64,000 nucleotides of DNA from Herbaspirillum robiniae (GTDB lineage: Bacteria > Pseudomonadota > Gammaproteobacteria > Burkholderiales > Burkholderiaceae_D), in contig NZ_NJGU01000008.1 in NCBI RefSeq assembly GCF_002213415.1, positions 62,001 through 126,000 on the forward strand, read 5' to 3'. The notes beneath the pieces were generated by a model, which searched no databases, was not told where the DNA came from, and saw only the letters and a program-made list of their open reading frames with translations. The position numbers were made by a program, and so were the translations under genes. Positions 52,559 through 62,748 of the stretch are shown one piece after another. How positions within the stretch are numbered: the stretch's first letter is position 1; every line of letters starts with the position of its first letter.

Positions 52559-53338
52559 ATGGAATCCCTATCCTCCCCATCAAGCGCCGTCGGCGTGGCG
52601 CTGGTCACCGGCGGCGCACGGCGCATCGGTCGCCATATCGCCCTGGCCCTGGCGCGCGCCGGCTGGGATGTGGCCGTCCATTACAACCGCTCGCGCGACG
52701 AAGCCGACGAGGTCGTGCGCGAGATCCTGGCGCTGGGCCGCCGCGCGCTGGCGGTGCGGGCCGAGCTGGGCGACGAGAATGAAGTGCGCGGCCTGCTGGG
52801 CCAGGCGGCGCCGCTGGGCCGCGTGTCCTGCGTGGTCAACAACGCCTCGCTGTTCGACTTCGACGACGCCGCCAGCTTCGGCAACGCGCGCCTGCTGCGC
52901 CACATGAGCGCCAACGTCGGCGCGCCGGTGCTGCTGGCGCAGGCGCTGTTCGAGGCCACACCCGAGGGCGAGCAGGCGGTGGCGATCAACCTGCTGGACC
53001 AGAAACTGTACAATCCCAACCCCGACTACCTGTCGTACACGCTGTCCAAGGCCGCGCTGCACAGCGCCACCACGCTGCTGGCGCAGGCGCTGGCGCCGCG
53101 CGTGCGGGTGGTCGGCGTGGCGCCCGGCATCACCATGGTCTCGGGCGACCAGACCACCGAACAATTCGGCCGCGCGCACCAGGTCACCCCGTTGGGCAAG
53201 AGCAGCACGCCCGAGGACGTGGCCGCCGCGGTCTGCTACGTGGCTTCGGCCAGGGCCGTCACCGGCACCACGCTGCTGGTCGATGGCGGCCAGCATTTGC
53301 TTCCCCTTTCGCGCGACGTCATGTTCGTGGCGAAATAA
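52559..53338 (+). CDS. FolM-like pteridine/dihydromonapterin reductase (SDR)
   Basis: 259 aa from ATG 52559; an upstream ATG at 52535 is possible. SDR with the cofactor motif TGGARRIGR, the Arg-containing form typical of pteridine reductases and FolM, NNAS instead of NNAG, and YTLSKAA as active site. folB follows 17 bp downstream, which supports a tetrahydromonapterin or dihydrofolate reductase role. The catalytic Ser position is replaced by Asn-Leu-Leu-Asp as often in FolM-like proteins. Substrate not proven. Confidence 0.8.
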   Translation: MESLSSPSSAVGVALVTGGARRIGRHIALALARAGWDVAVHYNRSRDEADEVVREILALGRRALAVRAELGDENEVRGLLGQAAPLGRVSCVVNNASLFDFDDAASFGNARLLRHMSANVGAPVLLAQALFEATPEGEQAVAINLLDQKLYNPNPDYLSYTLSKAALHSATTLLAQALAPRVRVVGVAPGITMVSGDQTTEQFGRAHQVTPLGKSSTPEDVAAAVCYVASARAVTGTTLLVDGGQHLLPLSRDVMFVAK

Positions 53339-53355
53339 TTTTTTCCTTTTCTATC

Positions 53356-53751
53356 ATGCTCTCCGTTTCCCATCCTTCCCTGCAAGATTGCCGCCGCCTG
53401 TTCCTGCGCAACTACGAGGTGTTCATCAACATCGGCGTGCACGAATTCGAAAAGAAGGGCGAGCAGCGCATCCTGGTCAACGTGGACCTGTACGTCCCGC
53501 TGGCCGAAACCACGCCCAAGGCCGACCAGCTCGACGAAGTGGTGGACTACGACTTCATCCGCTCCACCATCGCCCGCCGCATGGCCCAGGGCCACATCCA
53601 CCTGCAGGAAACCCTGTGCGACGACGTGATGGCCGCCATGCTGGCGCACCCCAAGGTGCGCGCGGTGCGCGTGTCGACCGAGAAGCCGGACGTCTACCCG
53701 GACTGCGACTCGGTGGGCGTGGAAACCTTCCGCATCAAGAACGGCAACTGA
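53356..53751 (+). CDS. folB: Dihydroneopterin aldolase
   Basis: 131 aa. Converts 7,8-dihydroneopterin to 6-hydroxymethyl-dihydropterin in folate synthesis. Family motifs: [37 protein letters not shown] with the substrate-binding Glu, and the C-terminal [10 protein letters not shown] with catalytic Lys. Forms an octamer or tetramer in relatives. Lies between the FolM-like gene and ttcA, all co-directional. Confidence 0.92.
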   Translation: MLSVSHPSLQDCRRLFLRNYEVFINIGVHEFEKKGEQRILVNVDLYVPLAETTPKADQLDEVVDYDFIRSTIARRMAQGHIHLQETLCDDVMAAMLAHPKVRAVRVSTEKPDVYPDCDSVGVETFRIKNGN

Positions 53752-53776
53752 GCCACTGAACCGAACGGGCAGCATC

Positions 53777-54748
<972 letters not shown>

Positions 54749-55166
54749 CGTCGTATCACTTCCGATACGACGCGCGCGCCGCGATACACTTCGTTTCACC
54801 TCATCCTTGCAAAGCCGCTCCAAGCGCGGCTTTGCGAGCGTCGCCCGGGATTGCGCGCGTACCCAAAAGTAAAGTTTTGTTGACGCAAGGCATATACCCG
54901 GGATTAGGCGACAAATACCCTCCTGATCCTCGCTTGAACGCCAAAAACCGCGTGTTCTAATCTGACCGTCGCAGTTGATGCCATGGAGCACTGCTGCGGG
55001 GGAAGAACAACCATAACCATGAAGTCGTGGTTTCGCAGGGAAACGTGGCCCCGACACGGAAAAGACAGGGAGGCCGGCAACGTGTTTTTCCGGTCATCGC
55101 GTGAAACATCGCATTCGCGCCTCTGCACTCGAACGACTCTCAGCAATACGTGTATGAGGCTGCCTG
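54749..55166. other. Intergenic region before the polysaccharide locus
   Basis: 418 bases without a credible gene. It contains an 8-bp inverted repeat (GTCGTATC/GATACGAC, 54750-54771) immediately after ttcA and a 10-bp hairpin (GCAAAGCCGC/GCGGCTTTGC, 54809-54835), neither followed by T. A promoter candidate TTGAAC-N16-TCTAAT lies at 54934-54961. No JUMPstart/ops element was found. Confidence 0.5.
54934..54961 (+). promoter_or_regulatory. Promoter candidate for the polysaccharide operon
   Basis: TTGAAC (54934-54939) and TCTAAT (54956-54961) are 16 bases apart on the plus strand, about 205 bp before the first gene of the cluster. Confidence 0.35.
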
Positions 55167-56243
55167 ATGGCTAACTTTTGGCGCGACAAGCGCGTTTTCG
55201 TCACCGGACACACCGGCTTCAAGGGCAGCTGGCTGACCCTTTGGCTGCACCTGATGGGTGCCAAGGTCAGCGGTTATTCCCTGCCCGCGCCGACCAATCC
55301 CAGCCTGTTCCACCTGGCGCGCCTGCAGAATTGCGTGCAGACCACCACCGGCGACGTGCGCGACCCCAAGCATGTGGCCGAGACCATGGCCGCGGTCCAG
55401 CCCGATATCGTCTTCCACCTGGCGGCGCAGCCGCTGGTGCGCGACTCCTACGTCACCCCGCTGGACACCTACGCCACCAACGTGATGGGCACCGCGCATG
55501 TGCTCGAAGCCGTGCGCAACACGCCCAGCGTGCGCTCGGTCGTGGTGGTCACCAGCGACAAGTGCTACGAGAACCGCGAATGGCTGTGGGGCTACCGCGA
55601 GGACGACCCGATGGGCGGCCATGACCCCTACAGCAGCAGCAAGGGCGCGGCCGAACTGGTCACCTCCGCCTATCGTCGCTCCTTCTTCGCCAAGGATCCG
55701 GACAACACCGTGGGCATCGCCAGCGTGCGCGCCGGCAACGTCATCGGCGGCGGCGACTTCGCGGCCGACCGCCTGATCCCCGACTTCATCCGCGCGCTGG
55801 AGAAGGAAGAGCCGGTCAGCATCCGCAATCCGCACGCCGTGCGTCCCTGGCAATTCGTACTGGAGCCGCTGTCGGGCTACCTGCAGATCGGCCAGCTGCT
55901 GTTCGAACAGGGCGGCAAGTACGCCGAAGGCTGGAACTTCGGCCCGGCCGACACCGACCTGCAAACCGTCAGCCAGCTGTGCGCCACCTTCAACCACTCG
56001 CTGCAGAAGAACGATGTGGCGCCGGTGGAAGTGCGCCTGGAGCCGCAACCCAACGCGCCGCACGAGGCGGCCTTCCTGCGGCTGGACATCTCCAAGGCGC
56101 GCCAGCGCCTGGACTGGATCCCCAAGATGGAGCTCTATACCGCGCTGGAACTGACCGCCCAGTGGTACGCCGGCTACCTCAACAATGAGGACCTGCGCAC
56201 GCTCTCCGAGAACCAGATCGCTTTCTACCAGAGTCTGACATAA
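55167..56243 (+). CDS. rfbG: CDP-glucose 4,6-dehydratase
   Basis: 358 aa extended SDR. NAD-binding TGHTGFKGSWL at residues 13-23 is the variant typical of RfbG, distinct from RmlB. Catalytic TSDKCYENREW and YSSSKGAAE (Tyr/Lys) are present. Makes CDP-4-keto-6-deoxyglucose, precursor of 3,6-dideoxyhexoses and branched sugars. Its usual partner, glucose-1-phosphate cytidylyltransferase (rfbF), is not in the window. First gene of a plus-strand run with galE and rmlBACD. Confidence 0.92.
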   Translation: MANFWRDKRVFVTGHTGFKGSWLTLWLHLMGAKVSGYSLPAPTNPSLFHLARLQNCVQTTTGDVRDPKHVAETMAAVQPDIVFHLAAQPLVRDSYVTPLDTYATNVMGTAHVLEAVRNTPSVRSVVVVTSDKCYENREWLWGYREDDPMGGHDPYSSSKGAAELVTSAYRRSFFAKDPDNTVGIASVRAGNVIGGGDFAADRLIPDFIRALEKEEPVSIRNPHAVRPWQFVLEPLSGYLQIGQLLFEQGGKYAEGWNFGPADTDLQTVSQLCATFNHSLQKNDVAPVEVRLEPQPNAPHEAAFLRLDISKARQRLDWIPKMELYTALELTAQWYAGYLNNEDLRTLSENQIAFYQSLT

Positions 56244-56277
56244 TCGCCCTGTCGCGAACTTCAGATCGGGAAGCACC

Positions 56278-57288
56278 ATGAATATCCTCGTTACCGGCGG
56301 CGCCGGCTACATCGGCTCGCATACCTGCGTGGAACTGCTCAAGGCGGGCCACGAGGTCATCGTCTTCGACAATTTCTGCAACAGCAGCCCCGAGTCGGTG
56401 GCGCGCGTGCAAAAGATCGCCGGCAAGTCGCTGTCGCTGGTCAAGGGCGACATCCGCAACCGCGAACAGCTGGAAAGCGTGCTGCGCGAATTCAAATGCG
56501 AAGCGGTGATCCACTTCGCCGGCCTGAAGGCGGTAGGCGAATCGGTCGAGCAGCCGCTGATGTACTACGACAACAACGTGGTCGGCACCGTGCGCCTGCT
56601 GGAAGCGATGGAAGCCACGGGCGTGAAGACCATCGTCTTCTCCTCCTCGGCCACCGTCTACGGCGACCCGCAATACCTGCCCCTGAACGAAAGCCATCCG
56701 CTGTCGGCCAGCAATCCCTACGGCCGCAGCAAGATCGTCATCGAGGACATGCTGCGCGACTACTACCGCGCGCATCCGGACTGGAAGATCGTGCTGCTGC
56801 GCTACTTCAACCCGGTCGGCGCGCACGACAGCGGCCTGATCGGCGAAGACCCGGGCGGCATCCCCAACAACCTCATGCCTTACGTGGCCCAGGTCGCCGT
56901 CGGCCGGCGCGAGAAGCTCAGCATCTGGGGCGGCGACTATCCGACCCCGGACGGCACCGGCGTGCGCGACTTCATCCACGTGGTCGACCTGGCCAACGGC
57001 CACCTGGCCGCGCTGGAATCGCTGACCGAGCCGCAGTGCTTCGCCGTCAACCTGGGCACCGGCATCGGCTACAGCGTACTGGACGTGGTCAAGGCGTATG
57101 AAAAGGCGTCCGGCAAGCCGGTGCCCTACACCATCGCCGGCCGCCGTCCCGGCGACATCGCCTCCTGCTACGCCGATCCGGCCGAAGCCCGCCGCAAGCT
57201 GGGCTGGGAAGCCAAGCTCGGCCTGGACGCCATGTGCGCGGACTCGTGGCGTTGGCAGCAGATGAATCCAAACGGCTTCAAGGCTTGA
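56278..57288 (+). CDS. galE: UDP-glucose 4-epimerase
   Basis: 336 aa, as in E. coli GalE (338). NAD-binding [19 protein letters not shown] with catalytic Ser/Thr and YGRSK with Tyr and Lys are intact; [14 protein letters not shown] is typical of GalE. Interconverts UDP-glucose and UDP-galactose (or N-acetyl forms), feeding polysaccharide synthesis. GGGAAG lies before the ATG; 34 bp after rfbG. Confidence 0.95.
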   Translation: MNILVTGGAGYIGSHTCVELLKAGHEVIVFDNFCNSSPESVARVQKIAGKSLSLVKGDIRNREQLESVLREFKCEAVIHFAGLKAVGESVEQPLMYYDNNVVGTVRLLEAMEATGVKTIVFSSSATVYGDPQYLPLNESHPLSASNPYGRSKIVIEDMLRDYYRAHPDWKIVLLRYFNPVGAHDSGLIGEDPGGIPNNLMPYVAQVAVGRREKLSIWGGDYPTPDGTGVRDFIHVVDLANGHLAALESLTEPQCFAVNLGTGIGYSVLDVVKAYEKASGKPVPYTIAGRRPGDIASCYADPAEARRKLGWEAKLGLDAMCADSWRWQQMNPNGFKA

Positions 57289-57326
57289 GCGCCTCCCACG
57301 AAATCGAAAAACCCAGGAATAACAAC

Positions 57327-58406
57327 ATGCTTTTTGTGACAGGTGGCGCTGGATTCATCGGCAGCAACTTCATTCTGGATTACCTCGCCGCGACGCAAGA
57401 CGAGGCCTTGCTCAACATCGACAAGCTGACCTACGCGGGCAATCCCTACAACTTGTCCACGCTTGAAAACAACCCGCGCTATCGCTTCAGCCAGACCGAT
57501 ATCTGCGACAGCACAATCATTGCAGAACTGTTCACCCGCTACCGCCCCCGCGCCATCGCGCATTTCGCAGCGGAGAGCCATGTCGATCGATCGATCGCCA
57601 GCCCGGACGAGTTCGTCCGCACCAACGTCAACGGCACCTTCAATCTGCTGGAAGCAGCGCGCCGCTATTGGAGCACATTGGAAGGCAAGGAACGCGAAGA
57701 ATTTCGCTTCCTGCACGTCTCTACCGACGAGGTCTACGGCACGCTCGGCCCCCGGGACGCGCCATTCAGCGAAATCACGCCCTATGCCCCCAACAGCCCT
57801 TACTCGGCGTCCAAGGCAGCCTCCGATCACCTGGTTCGGGCATATCACCACACCTACGGCCTGCCGGTGCTGACGACCAACTGTTCCAACAACTACGGCC
57901 CTTACCATTTCCCGGAAAAGCTGATCCCGCTGGTGATTTCCAACGCACTCGACGGCAAGCCGCTCCCAATTTACGGCGACGGCATGCAGATCCGCGACTG
58001 GCTGTACGTCAAGGATCACTGTTCGGCAATTCGTGAAGTGCTGGCTCGAGGTACGCCCGGCGAGACCTACAACGTCGGCGGCTGGAATGAAAAGGCCAAC
58101 CTCGATGTGGTGCACACCTTGTGCGACATCCTTGACGAGCTTGCACCCAAGGCCGACGGAAGCTATCGGGACCAGATAAGCTTCGTCAAGGATCGCCCTG
58201 GTCATGACCGCCGCTACGCCATCGATGCCCGCAAGATCGAACGCGAACTCGGCTGGAAGCCGGCCGAGACCTTCGAAAGCGGAATCCGCAAAACGGTTGC
58301 CTGGTATCTTGCCAACCCGGAATGGGTGGCCAACGTGAGATCCGGCAATTACATGAATTGGATCGAGCAGCAATACGGCGGATCGGCTTCCGCCCAGCCG
58401 GCCTGA
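57327..58406 (+). CDS. rfbB: dTDP-glucose 4,6-dehydratase
   Basis: 359 aa from ATG 57327 (AGGA upstream). NAD motif [13 protein letters not shown]-like [23 protein letters not shown] and the signature [17 protein letters not shown]. Second step of dTDP-L-rhamnose synthesis. The sequence looks less GC-rich than galE before it and rfbD after it. Its stop overlaps the Shine-Dalgarno of rfbA. Confidence 0.97.
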   Translation: MLFVTGGAGFIGSNFILDYLAATQDEALLNIDKLTYAGNPYNLSTLENNPRYRFSQTDICDSTIIAELFTRYRPRAIAHFAAESHVDRSIASPDEFVRTNVNGTFNLLEAARRYWSTLEGKEREEFRFLHVSTDEVYGTLGPRDAPFSEITPYAPNSPYSASKAASDHLVRAYHHTYGLPVLTTNCSNNYGPYHFPEKLIPLVISNALDGKPLPIYGDGMQIRDWLYVKDHCSAIREVLARGTPGETYNVGGWNEKANLDVVHTLCDILDELAPKADGSYRDQISFVKDRPGHDRRYAIDARKIERELGWKPAETFESGIRKTVAWYLANPEWVANVRSGNYMNWIEQQYGGSASAQPA

Positions 58407-58416
58407 GGAGATGAAA

Positions 58417-59313
58417 ATGGGCAAACCGACTATCCGCCGTAAAGGCATCATCCTTGCCGGTGGATCCGGCACGCGCCTGTACCCGGCGACCACGGTCGTA
58501 TCCAAGCAGCTCATGCCGATCTACGACAAACCGATGGTCTATTACCCGCTGACAAGCCTGATGCTGGCGGGCATCCGTGACATCCTGGTGATCTCTACGC
58601 CGCAAGATACGCCGCGCTTTGCCGAACTCCTAAAGAACGGCGACCAGTGGGGCCTGAACATTCAGTATGCCGTGCAGCCTTCGCCGGACGGCCTGGCGCA
58701 AGCCTTCATCATCGGCCGCGACTTCATCGGCAACGATCCTTCGGCGCTGATCCTGGGCGACAACATCTTCTACGGGCGCGACCTGGAGCCGCCCATGCGC
58801 GACGCCAACGCGCGCGTGGACGGCGCCACCATCTTCGCCTACCACGTGCAGGATCCGGAGCGCTACGGCGTGGTCGAGTTCGACGCCCAACGCCGCGCCA
58901 TCGGCATCGAGGAGAAACCGGCGCAACCCAAGTCGAACTTCGCAGTGACCGGGCTGTATTTCTACGACAACCAGGTCGTCGACATCGCCCGTTCGATCAA
59001 GCCATCCGCGCGCGGCGAGCTTGAGATCACCGACGTCAACAGCGCCTATCTTGAACGCGGCCAGCTGCAGGTCGAGCTGATGGGCCGCGGCATCGCCTGG
59101 CTCGATACCGGCACCCACGAATCGCTGCTCGATGCCGGCCAGTTCATCGCCACCATCGAGAAGCGCCAGGGCCTCAAGATCGCCTGCCCGGAAGAGATCG
59201 CCTATCGCCGAGGTTACATCGATGCGGCCCAGCTGGAAAAACTGGCGGCGCCACTGAAGAAAAACGCCTACGGCAAATATCTGATGCAACTGCTCACCGA
59301 CATGAGCTACTGA
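58417..59313 (+). CDS. rfbA: Glucose-1-phosphate thymidylyltransferase
   Basis: 298 aa. Two in-frame ATG codons: 58411 directly abuts AGGAG, while 58417 has ideal 6-base spacing and is preferred. Nucleotide-binding [11 protein letters not shown] and GDNIFYG are intact. Makes dTDP-glucose, first step of rhamnose synthesis, and is the feedback-regulated enzyme. Four to ten bases after rfbB. Confidence 0.97.
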   Translation: MGKPTIRRKGIILAGGSGTRLYPATTVVSKQLMPIYDKPMVYYPLTSLMLAGIRDILVISTPQDTPRFAELLKNGDQWGLNIQYAVQPSPDGLAQAFIIGRDFIGNDPSALILGDNIFYGRDLEPPMRDANARVDGATIFAYHVQDPERYGVVEFDAQRRAIGIEEKPAQPKSNFAVTGLYFYDNQVVDIARSIKPSARGELEITDVNSAYLERGQLQVELMGRGIAWLDTGTHESLLDAGQFIATIEKRQGLKIACPEEIAYRRGYIDAAQLEKLAAPLKKNAYGKYLMQLLTDMSY

Positions 59314-59326
59314 CCTGCCCTTGCCC

Positions 59327-59872
59327 ATGCAGCTGACAACTACCCCGCTCTCCGGCGTGCTCCTGATCGAACCCCGTGTGTTCGGCGACAGCCGCGGATT
59401 CTTCTACGAGAGTTTCAATGCGAAGCGTTTTCGCGAAGAGGCCGGGGTCGACGCCCAATTCGTCCAGGACAACCACTCCAAATCCTCCCGCAACGTGCTG
59501 CGCGGACTGCACTACCAGATCCGCCATGCCCAGGGCAAACTGGTGCGGGTGACGCGCGGCTCGGTGCTGGACGTCGTTGTCGACATCCGCCGCAGCTCGC
59601 CCACCTTCGGTCAATGGTGCAGCACCGTACTGAGCGAAGAGAACAAGCTGCAACTGTGGATCCCGCCGGGCTTCGCGCATGGCTTCTCGGTGCTGCAGGA
59701 CGACACCGAATTTCTCTACAAGACCACCGACTACTGGATGCCCGAGCACGAGCGCTGCATCCTGTGGAACGACCCCGCCATCGGCATCGACTGGCAATTG
59801 CAGGACGCCCCCGTGATGTCGGAAAAGGACAAGCTGGGCGCGCTGCTCAGCGTGGCCGACGTGTTCGAATGA
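59327..59872 (+). CDS. rfbC: dTDP-4-dehydrorhamnose 3,5-epimerase
   Basis: 181 aa from ATG 59327; a TTG two codons upstream is possible. Cupin-fold epimerase with NHSKSSRNVLRGLHYQ carrying the catalytic His, and IPPGFAHGF and the Tyr in EFLYKTTDYW. Third step of dTDP-L-rhamnose synthesis. Lies 13 bp after rfbA without a clear Shine-Dalgarno, so coupling is likely. Confidence 0.96.
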   Translation: MQLTTTPLSGVLLIEPRVFGDSRGFFYESFNAKRFREEAGVDAQFVQDNHSKSSRNVLRGLHYQIRHAQGKLVRVTRGSVLDVVVDIRRSSPTFGQWCSTVLSEENKLQLWIPPGFAHGFSVLQDDTEFLYKTTDYWMPEHERCILWNDPAIGIDWQLQDAPVMSEKDKLGALLSVADVFE

Positions 59873-59896
59873 CGAAGACCCGATAAAGGAGTCCGT

Positions 59897-60847
59897 ATGA
59901 AATCCATGCGCATCCTGCTCACCGGCGCAAGCGGCCAGGTGGGCGGCGAGTTCCTGCGCCGCCTGCGCGCCATGCCCAACCGCATCGAGGTCATCGCTCC
60001 CACCCGCGCCGAACTCGACGTGTCGCAGCCGCTGTCGCTACGCGCCATGGTGCGCGAGGCCAAACCCGACCTGATCATCCACCCCGCCGCGTACACCGCA
60101 GTCGTGAAGGCGGAGTCCGAGCCGGAACTGGCGCGACGCATCAACGCCGAAGCGCCGGCGGTGCTGGCCGAGGAAGCGGCCAGGCTGGGCGCGGCGCTGG
60201 TGCATTTCTCGACCGACTACGTCTTCGACGGCCGCCGCGACGGCGCCTATAGCGAAGACCTGCCGACCAATCCGCTCAACGTCTATGGCGCCACCAAGCG
60301 CGACGGCGAGCTGGCCATCGCCGCCAGCGGCGCCGCGCACTGGATCCTGCGCACCAGCTGGGTCTACAACCTGCACGGCAACAACTTCATGAAGACGGCG
60401 ATCCGCCTGGCGCAGCAGAAGGAGACCTACACCATCGTCGGCGACCAGTTCGGCGCGCCGACCTGGGCCTCGACCATCGCCGCGGTGTGCTGCCGCATGC
60501 TGGCCGGCGCCGACGGCGGCAAGGACAAGGTCAGCGCCACCAGCGGCATCTATCACCTGACCGCGGCCGGCGCCACTTCCTGGCACGGCTACGCCAGCCT
60601 GATCGCCCGCGAGCTGGCCGCGCGCGGCGTCACGCTCAGGCTCAAGGGGCTGGAGCACATCACGCCGGTGCCGACGTCGACCTACCCGACGCCGCCGGAG
60701 CGCCCGCTGAATTCGCGCCTGGATTGCGGCAAGCTGGAGCGCACCTTCGGCATCACGCTGCCGCAGTGGGATGAAGATGCATTGGCCTGCCTGGCGCAGA
60801 TGATCGCGCACTACGGCCTGGCCGAAGGCAAGCTGCTGCCCGACTGA
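59897..60847 (+). CDS. rfbD: dTDP-4-dehydrorhamnose reductase
   Basis: 316 aa, about 15 residues longer than many RmlD. NADPH-binding TGASGQVGGE, FSTDYVFDGRRDGAYSEDLPTNPLNVYGATK with catalytic Tyr and Lys. Last step to dTDP-L-rhamnose. AAAGGAG 7 bases before the ATG. Ends the plus-strand cluster; a shared terminator follows. Confidence 0.96.
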   Translation: MKSMRILLTGASGQVGGEFLRRLRAMPNRIEVIAPTRAELDVSQPLSLRAMVREAKPDLIIHPAAYTAVVKAESEPELARRINAEAPAVLAEEAARLGAALVHFSTDYVFDGRRDGAYSEDLPTNPLNVYGATKRDGELAIAASGAAHWILRTSWVYNLHGNNFMKTAIRLAQQKETYTIVGDQFGAPTWASTIAAVCCRMLAGADGGKDKVSATSGIYHLTAAGATSWHGYASLIARELAARGVTLRLKGLEHITPVPTSTYPTPPERPLNSRLDCGKLERTFGITLPQWDEDALACLAQMIAHYGLAEGKLLPD

Positions 60848-60876
60848 GATCGGCCAACCAACGCGCCAGAAAAGAA

Positions 60877-60914
60877 ACGCCGCCGTGCCTCTCGCGAGGG
60901 ACGGCGGCGTTTTC
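60877..60914. terminator. Terminator shared by rfbD and the convergent unknown gene
   Basis: ACGCCGCCGT and ACGGCGGCGT form a 10-bp stem with a 14-nt interior that can fold further. TTTT follows on the plus strand, and a T-rich tract follows on the minus strand. Confidence 0.7.
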
Positions 60915-60944
60915 GCATCGCGGCGCTGCAGCGCCGGATGTGCG

Positions 60945-62738
60945 TCAGTGGCTGGGCACGTACTGCTTGTTGTCACCCGCGGTGATCAGGTTGAGCTGCC
61001 CGAAGAAGCGTTCGTAGGCCGGCTCGCCATAGCGCGCGCGCAACTCGCGCAGCAACAGGAAGCTGCCCAGGCGCTCGGCGCAGAAGGCCCAGGCGCGGGT
61101 CTGATAGCCGTCGCGGCGGGTCTCGTAACGCTGCACGCAATACCAGGTCACCGCCTCGATCTGGCCGATCGCGCGCAACCAGAATTCAGCCGGGAACACG
61201 CCCAGCTCCACGCCGCCCATGAAGAAGATCTTCTCGTTGAAGAAGGCCTCGGCCTCGGACTTGTCGAACACGCCCAGCTCGGTGGCCGCGGCCGCATAAC
61301 GCAGCAGGTCCTCTGCATGGTGGGCCAGCGCGTAATGCCGGAGATAACCGGCGCTGGCGCCGCCGACGTTGAAGCCGCAGGTGCGGCCGACGATGAACTC
61401 CTGGCTGCCGGGCTCCAGCATCTGCTCCAGGCTTTGCTGCGCAAATTCCTTGTCGGAGACGACATCCATCATCCAGTTGTCTTCGGCCGGAACGCCGCTG
61501 ATGCGCTCGCGCGAGACGAACTTGCGGTACATGCACACGCCCACTCGCCTGACGTTGGGATATTCACGCAGGATCAGGTTACGCAGCGCGAAGTTGCCCA
61601 GCATTCCGCCCACGATGGGATGGTAGGGCACCCACTCCGGCGCCAGGTCGCGCAGGTTGAGCGCGCCCTCGTGCTGCGACTCACCCAGGTAGATGGGCAA
61701 CACATGGTCGGGGAACTTGACCGGCAATGGTACGTGCGTCATGCAGCCGAACACCAGCTCGCCGCGCTGCGCCTCGACGGCGGCCGCGGAACCGGCCTGC
61801 GCGGCGCTGGCGGCAGGCGTCGCCGACAGGTTCAGGCCGCCCAGCGCGCCCAGGGCGGACGGCGCGGAAACGGGATCGGGCGCGACGGCAACCGGTGGCG
61901 GCAAGGTCGCACGCACGCGCTCCGCCGCGACTGCCGACGGCGGCCGGGCCGGCGCCTTGCGCTGCTCACGCAGCAGGCGCACGCCCAGCGCCTCGAAGCG
62001 CTGGCGGGCGGTCGGCTCGCCATTGGCGACATAGGCGGCGCGCAGGGTATCCAACGCCGCCAGGTCCTCTTCGGAGATTTGTTGCGCACGCGGCATCTCT
62101 GCTGGCGGGCAATGCCAGACCTGCAGTTGCTGGTCCAGCGCCAGCACCACCGACGCCAGGCGCTCGCCCAGCATGGCCTTGGTCACCACCGGCTCGCCCA
62201 CCGGCGCGCGGCGGTTGAGGCGCTCATGCAGGGCGCCGCCTTCGTCGTCGGCGGCCTGGAACAGGCGCTCGGCGAGGTCGAACCAGGTGCGCCAGAATAC
62301 CGGCTTGGCCGCCACGAAACCATTGAAGACATTGTTCTGCCACGCCGGCACGAAATGATCCGGGTCCAGCGTCAGGCCAAGCGACTCCAGGTAGGCGCCG
62401 GCCGCCTTGCACAAACCCGGCAGCAGGCGCTCGCCCTGCAGGAAGAGGTTCAGGTGGCCGGCAGCGTCCAGCGTACGCGGGAAGAAGGTCCAGGCGTCGG
62501 CCTCCGGCTGCGCCTGGATCAGTTCGCGCACGCGCGCGGCATCGAGTCCGGTCTGGGCCGTGAAGTCGCGCGGGACGAAAGCGTAGCAATCCAGGTCGTC
62601 GATCGCCTGATCCTGGAAGAAGCGGCGCAGCGCGGCGATGTCGCCCCAGGCGCCGGCATCGGGATTGGCCAGCGGCGTGAAGCCGGCGTCGCCGGCATCG
62701 ATGGTGGCGGGAAGAATCTGGAACAGATGAATATTCAT
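60945..62738 (-). CDS. Uncharacterised two-part protein of the polysaccharide locus
   Basis: 597 aa from ATG 62738 (GAGGAGG 6 bases upstream). Not recognised with certainty. Residues 1-255 form one module with CYAFVPRDFTAQTGL and WQNNVFNGFVAAKPVFWRTW, a pattern I associate with proteins of polysaccharide clusters. Residues about 260-325 are an Ala/Pro linker. Residues 326-597 form a second module with VGVCMYRKFVSRERISG, vaguely like the HYR motif of DUF4422 glycosyltransferases. No signal peptide or membrane helix. It is 10 bp downstream of a sugar C-methyltransferase on the same strand, so a glycan role is likely but unproven. Confidence 0.6.
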   Translation of the reverse strand: MNIHLFQILPATIDAGDAGFTPLANPDAGAWGDIAALRRFFQDQAIDDLDCYAFVPRDFTAQTGLDAARVRELIQAQPEADAWTFFPRTLDAAGHLNLFLQGERLLPGLCKAAGAYLESLGLTLDPDHFVPAWQNNVFNGFVAAKPVFWRTWFDLAERLFQAADDEGGALHERLNRRAPVGEPVVTKAMLGERLASVVLALDQQLQVWHCPPAEMPRAQQISEEDLAALDTLRAAYVANGEPTARQRFEALGVRLLREQRKAPARPPSAVAAERVRATLPPPVAVAPDPVSAPSALGALGGLNLSATPAASAAQAGSAAAVEAQRGELVFGCMTHVPLPVKFPDHVLPIYLGESQHEGALNLRDLAPEWVPYHPIVGGMLGNFALRNLILREYPNVRRVGVCMYRKFVSRERISGVPAEDNWMMDVVSDKEFAQQSLEQMLEPGSQEFIVGRTCGFNVGGASAGYLRHYALAHHAEDLLRYAAAATELGVFDKSEAEAFFNEKIFFMGGVELGVFPAEFWLRAIGQIEAVTWYCVQRYETRRDGYQTRAWAFCAERLGSFLLLRELRARYGEPAYERFFGQLNLITAGDNKQYVPSH

Positions 62739-62748
62739 GGTCGCCTCC

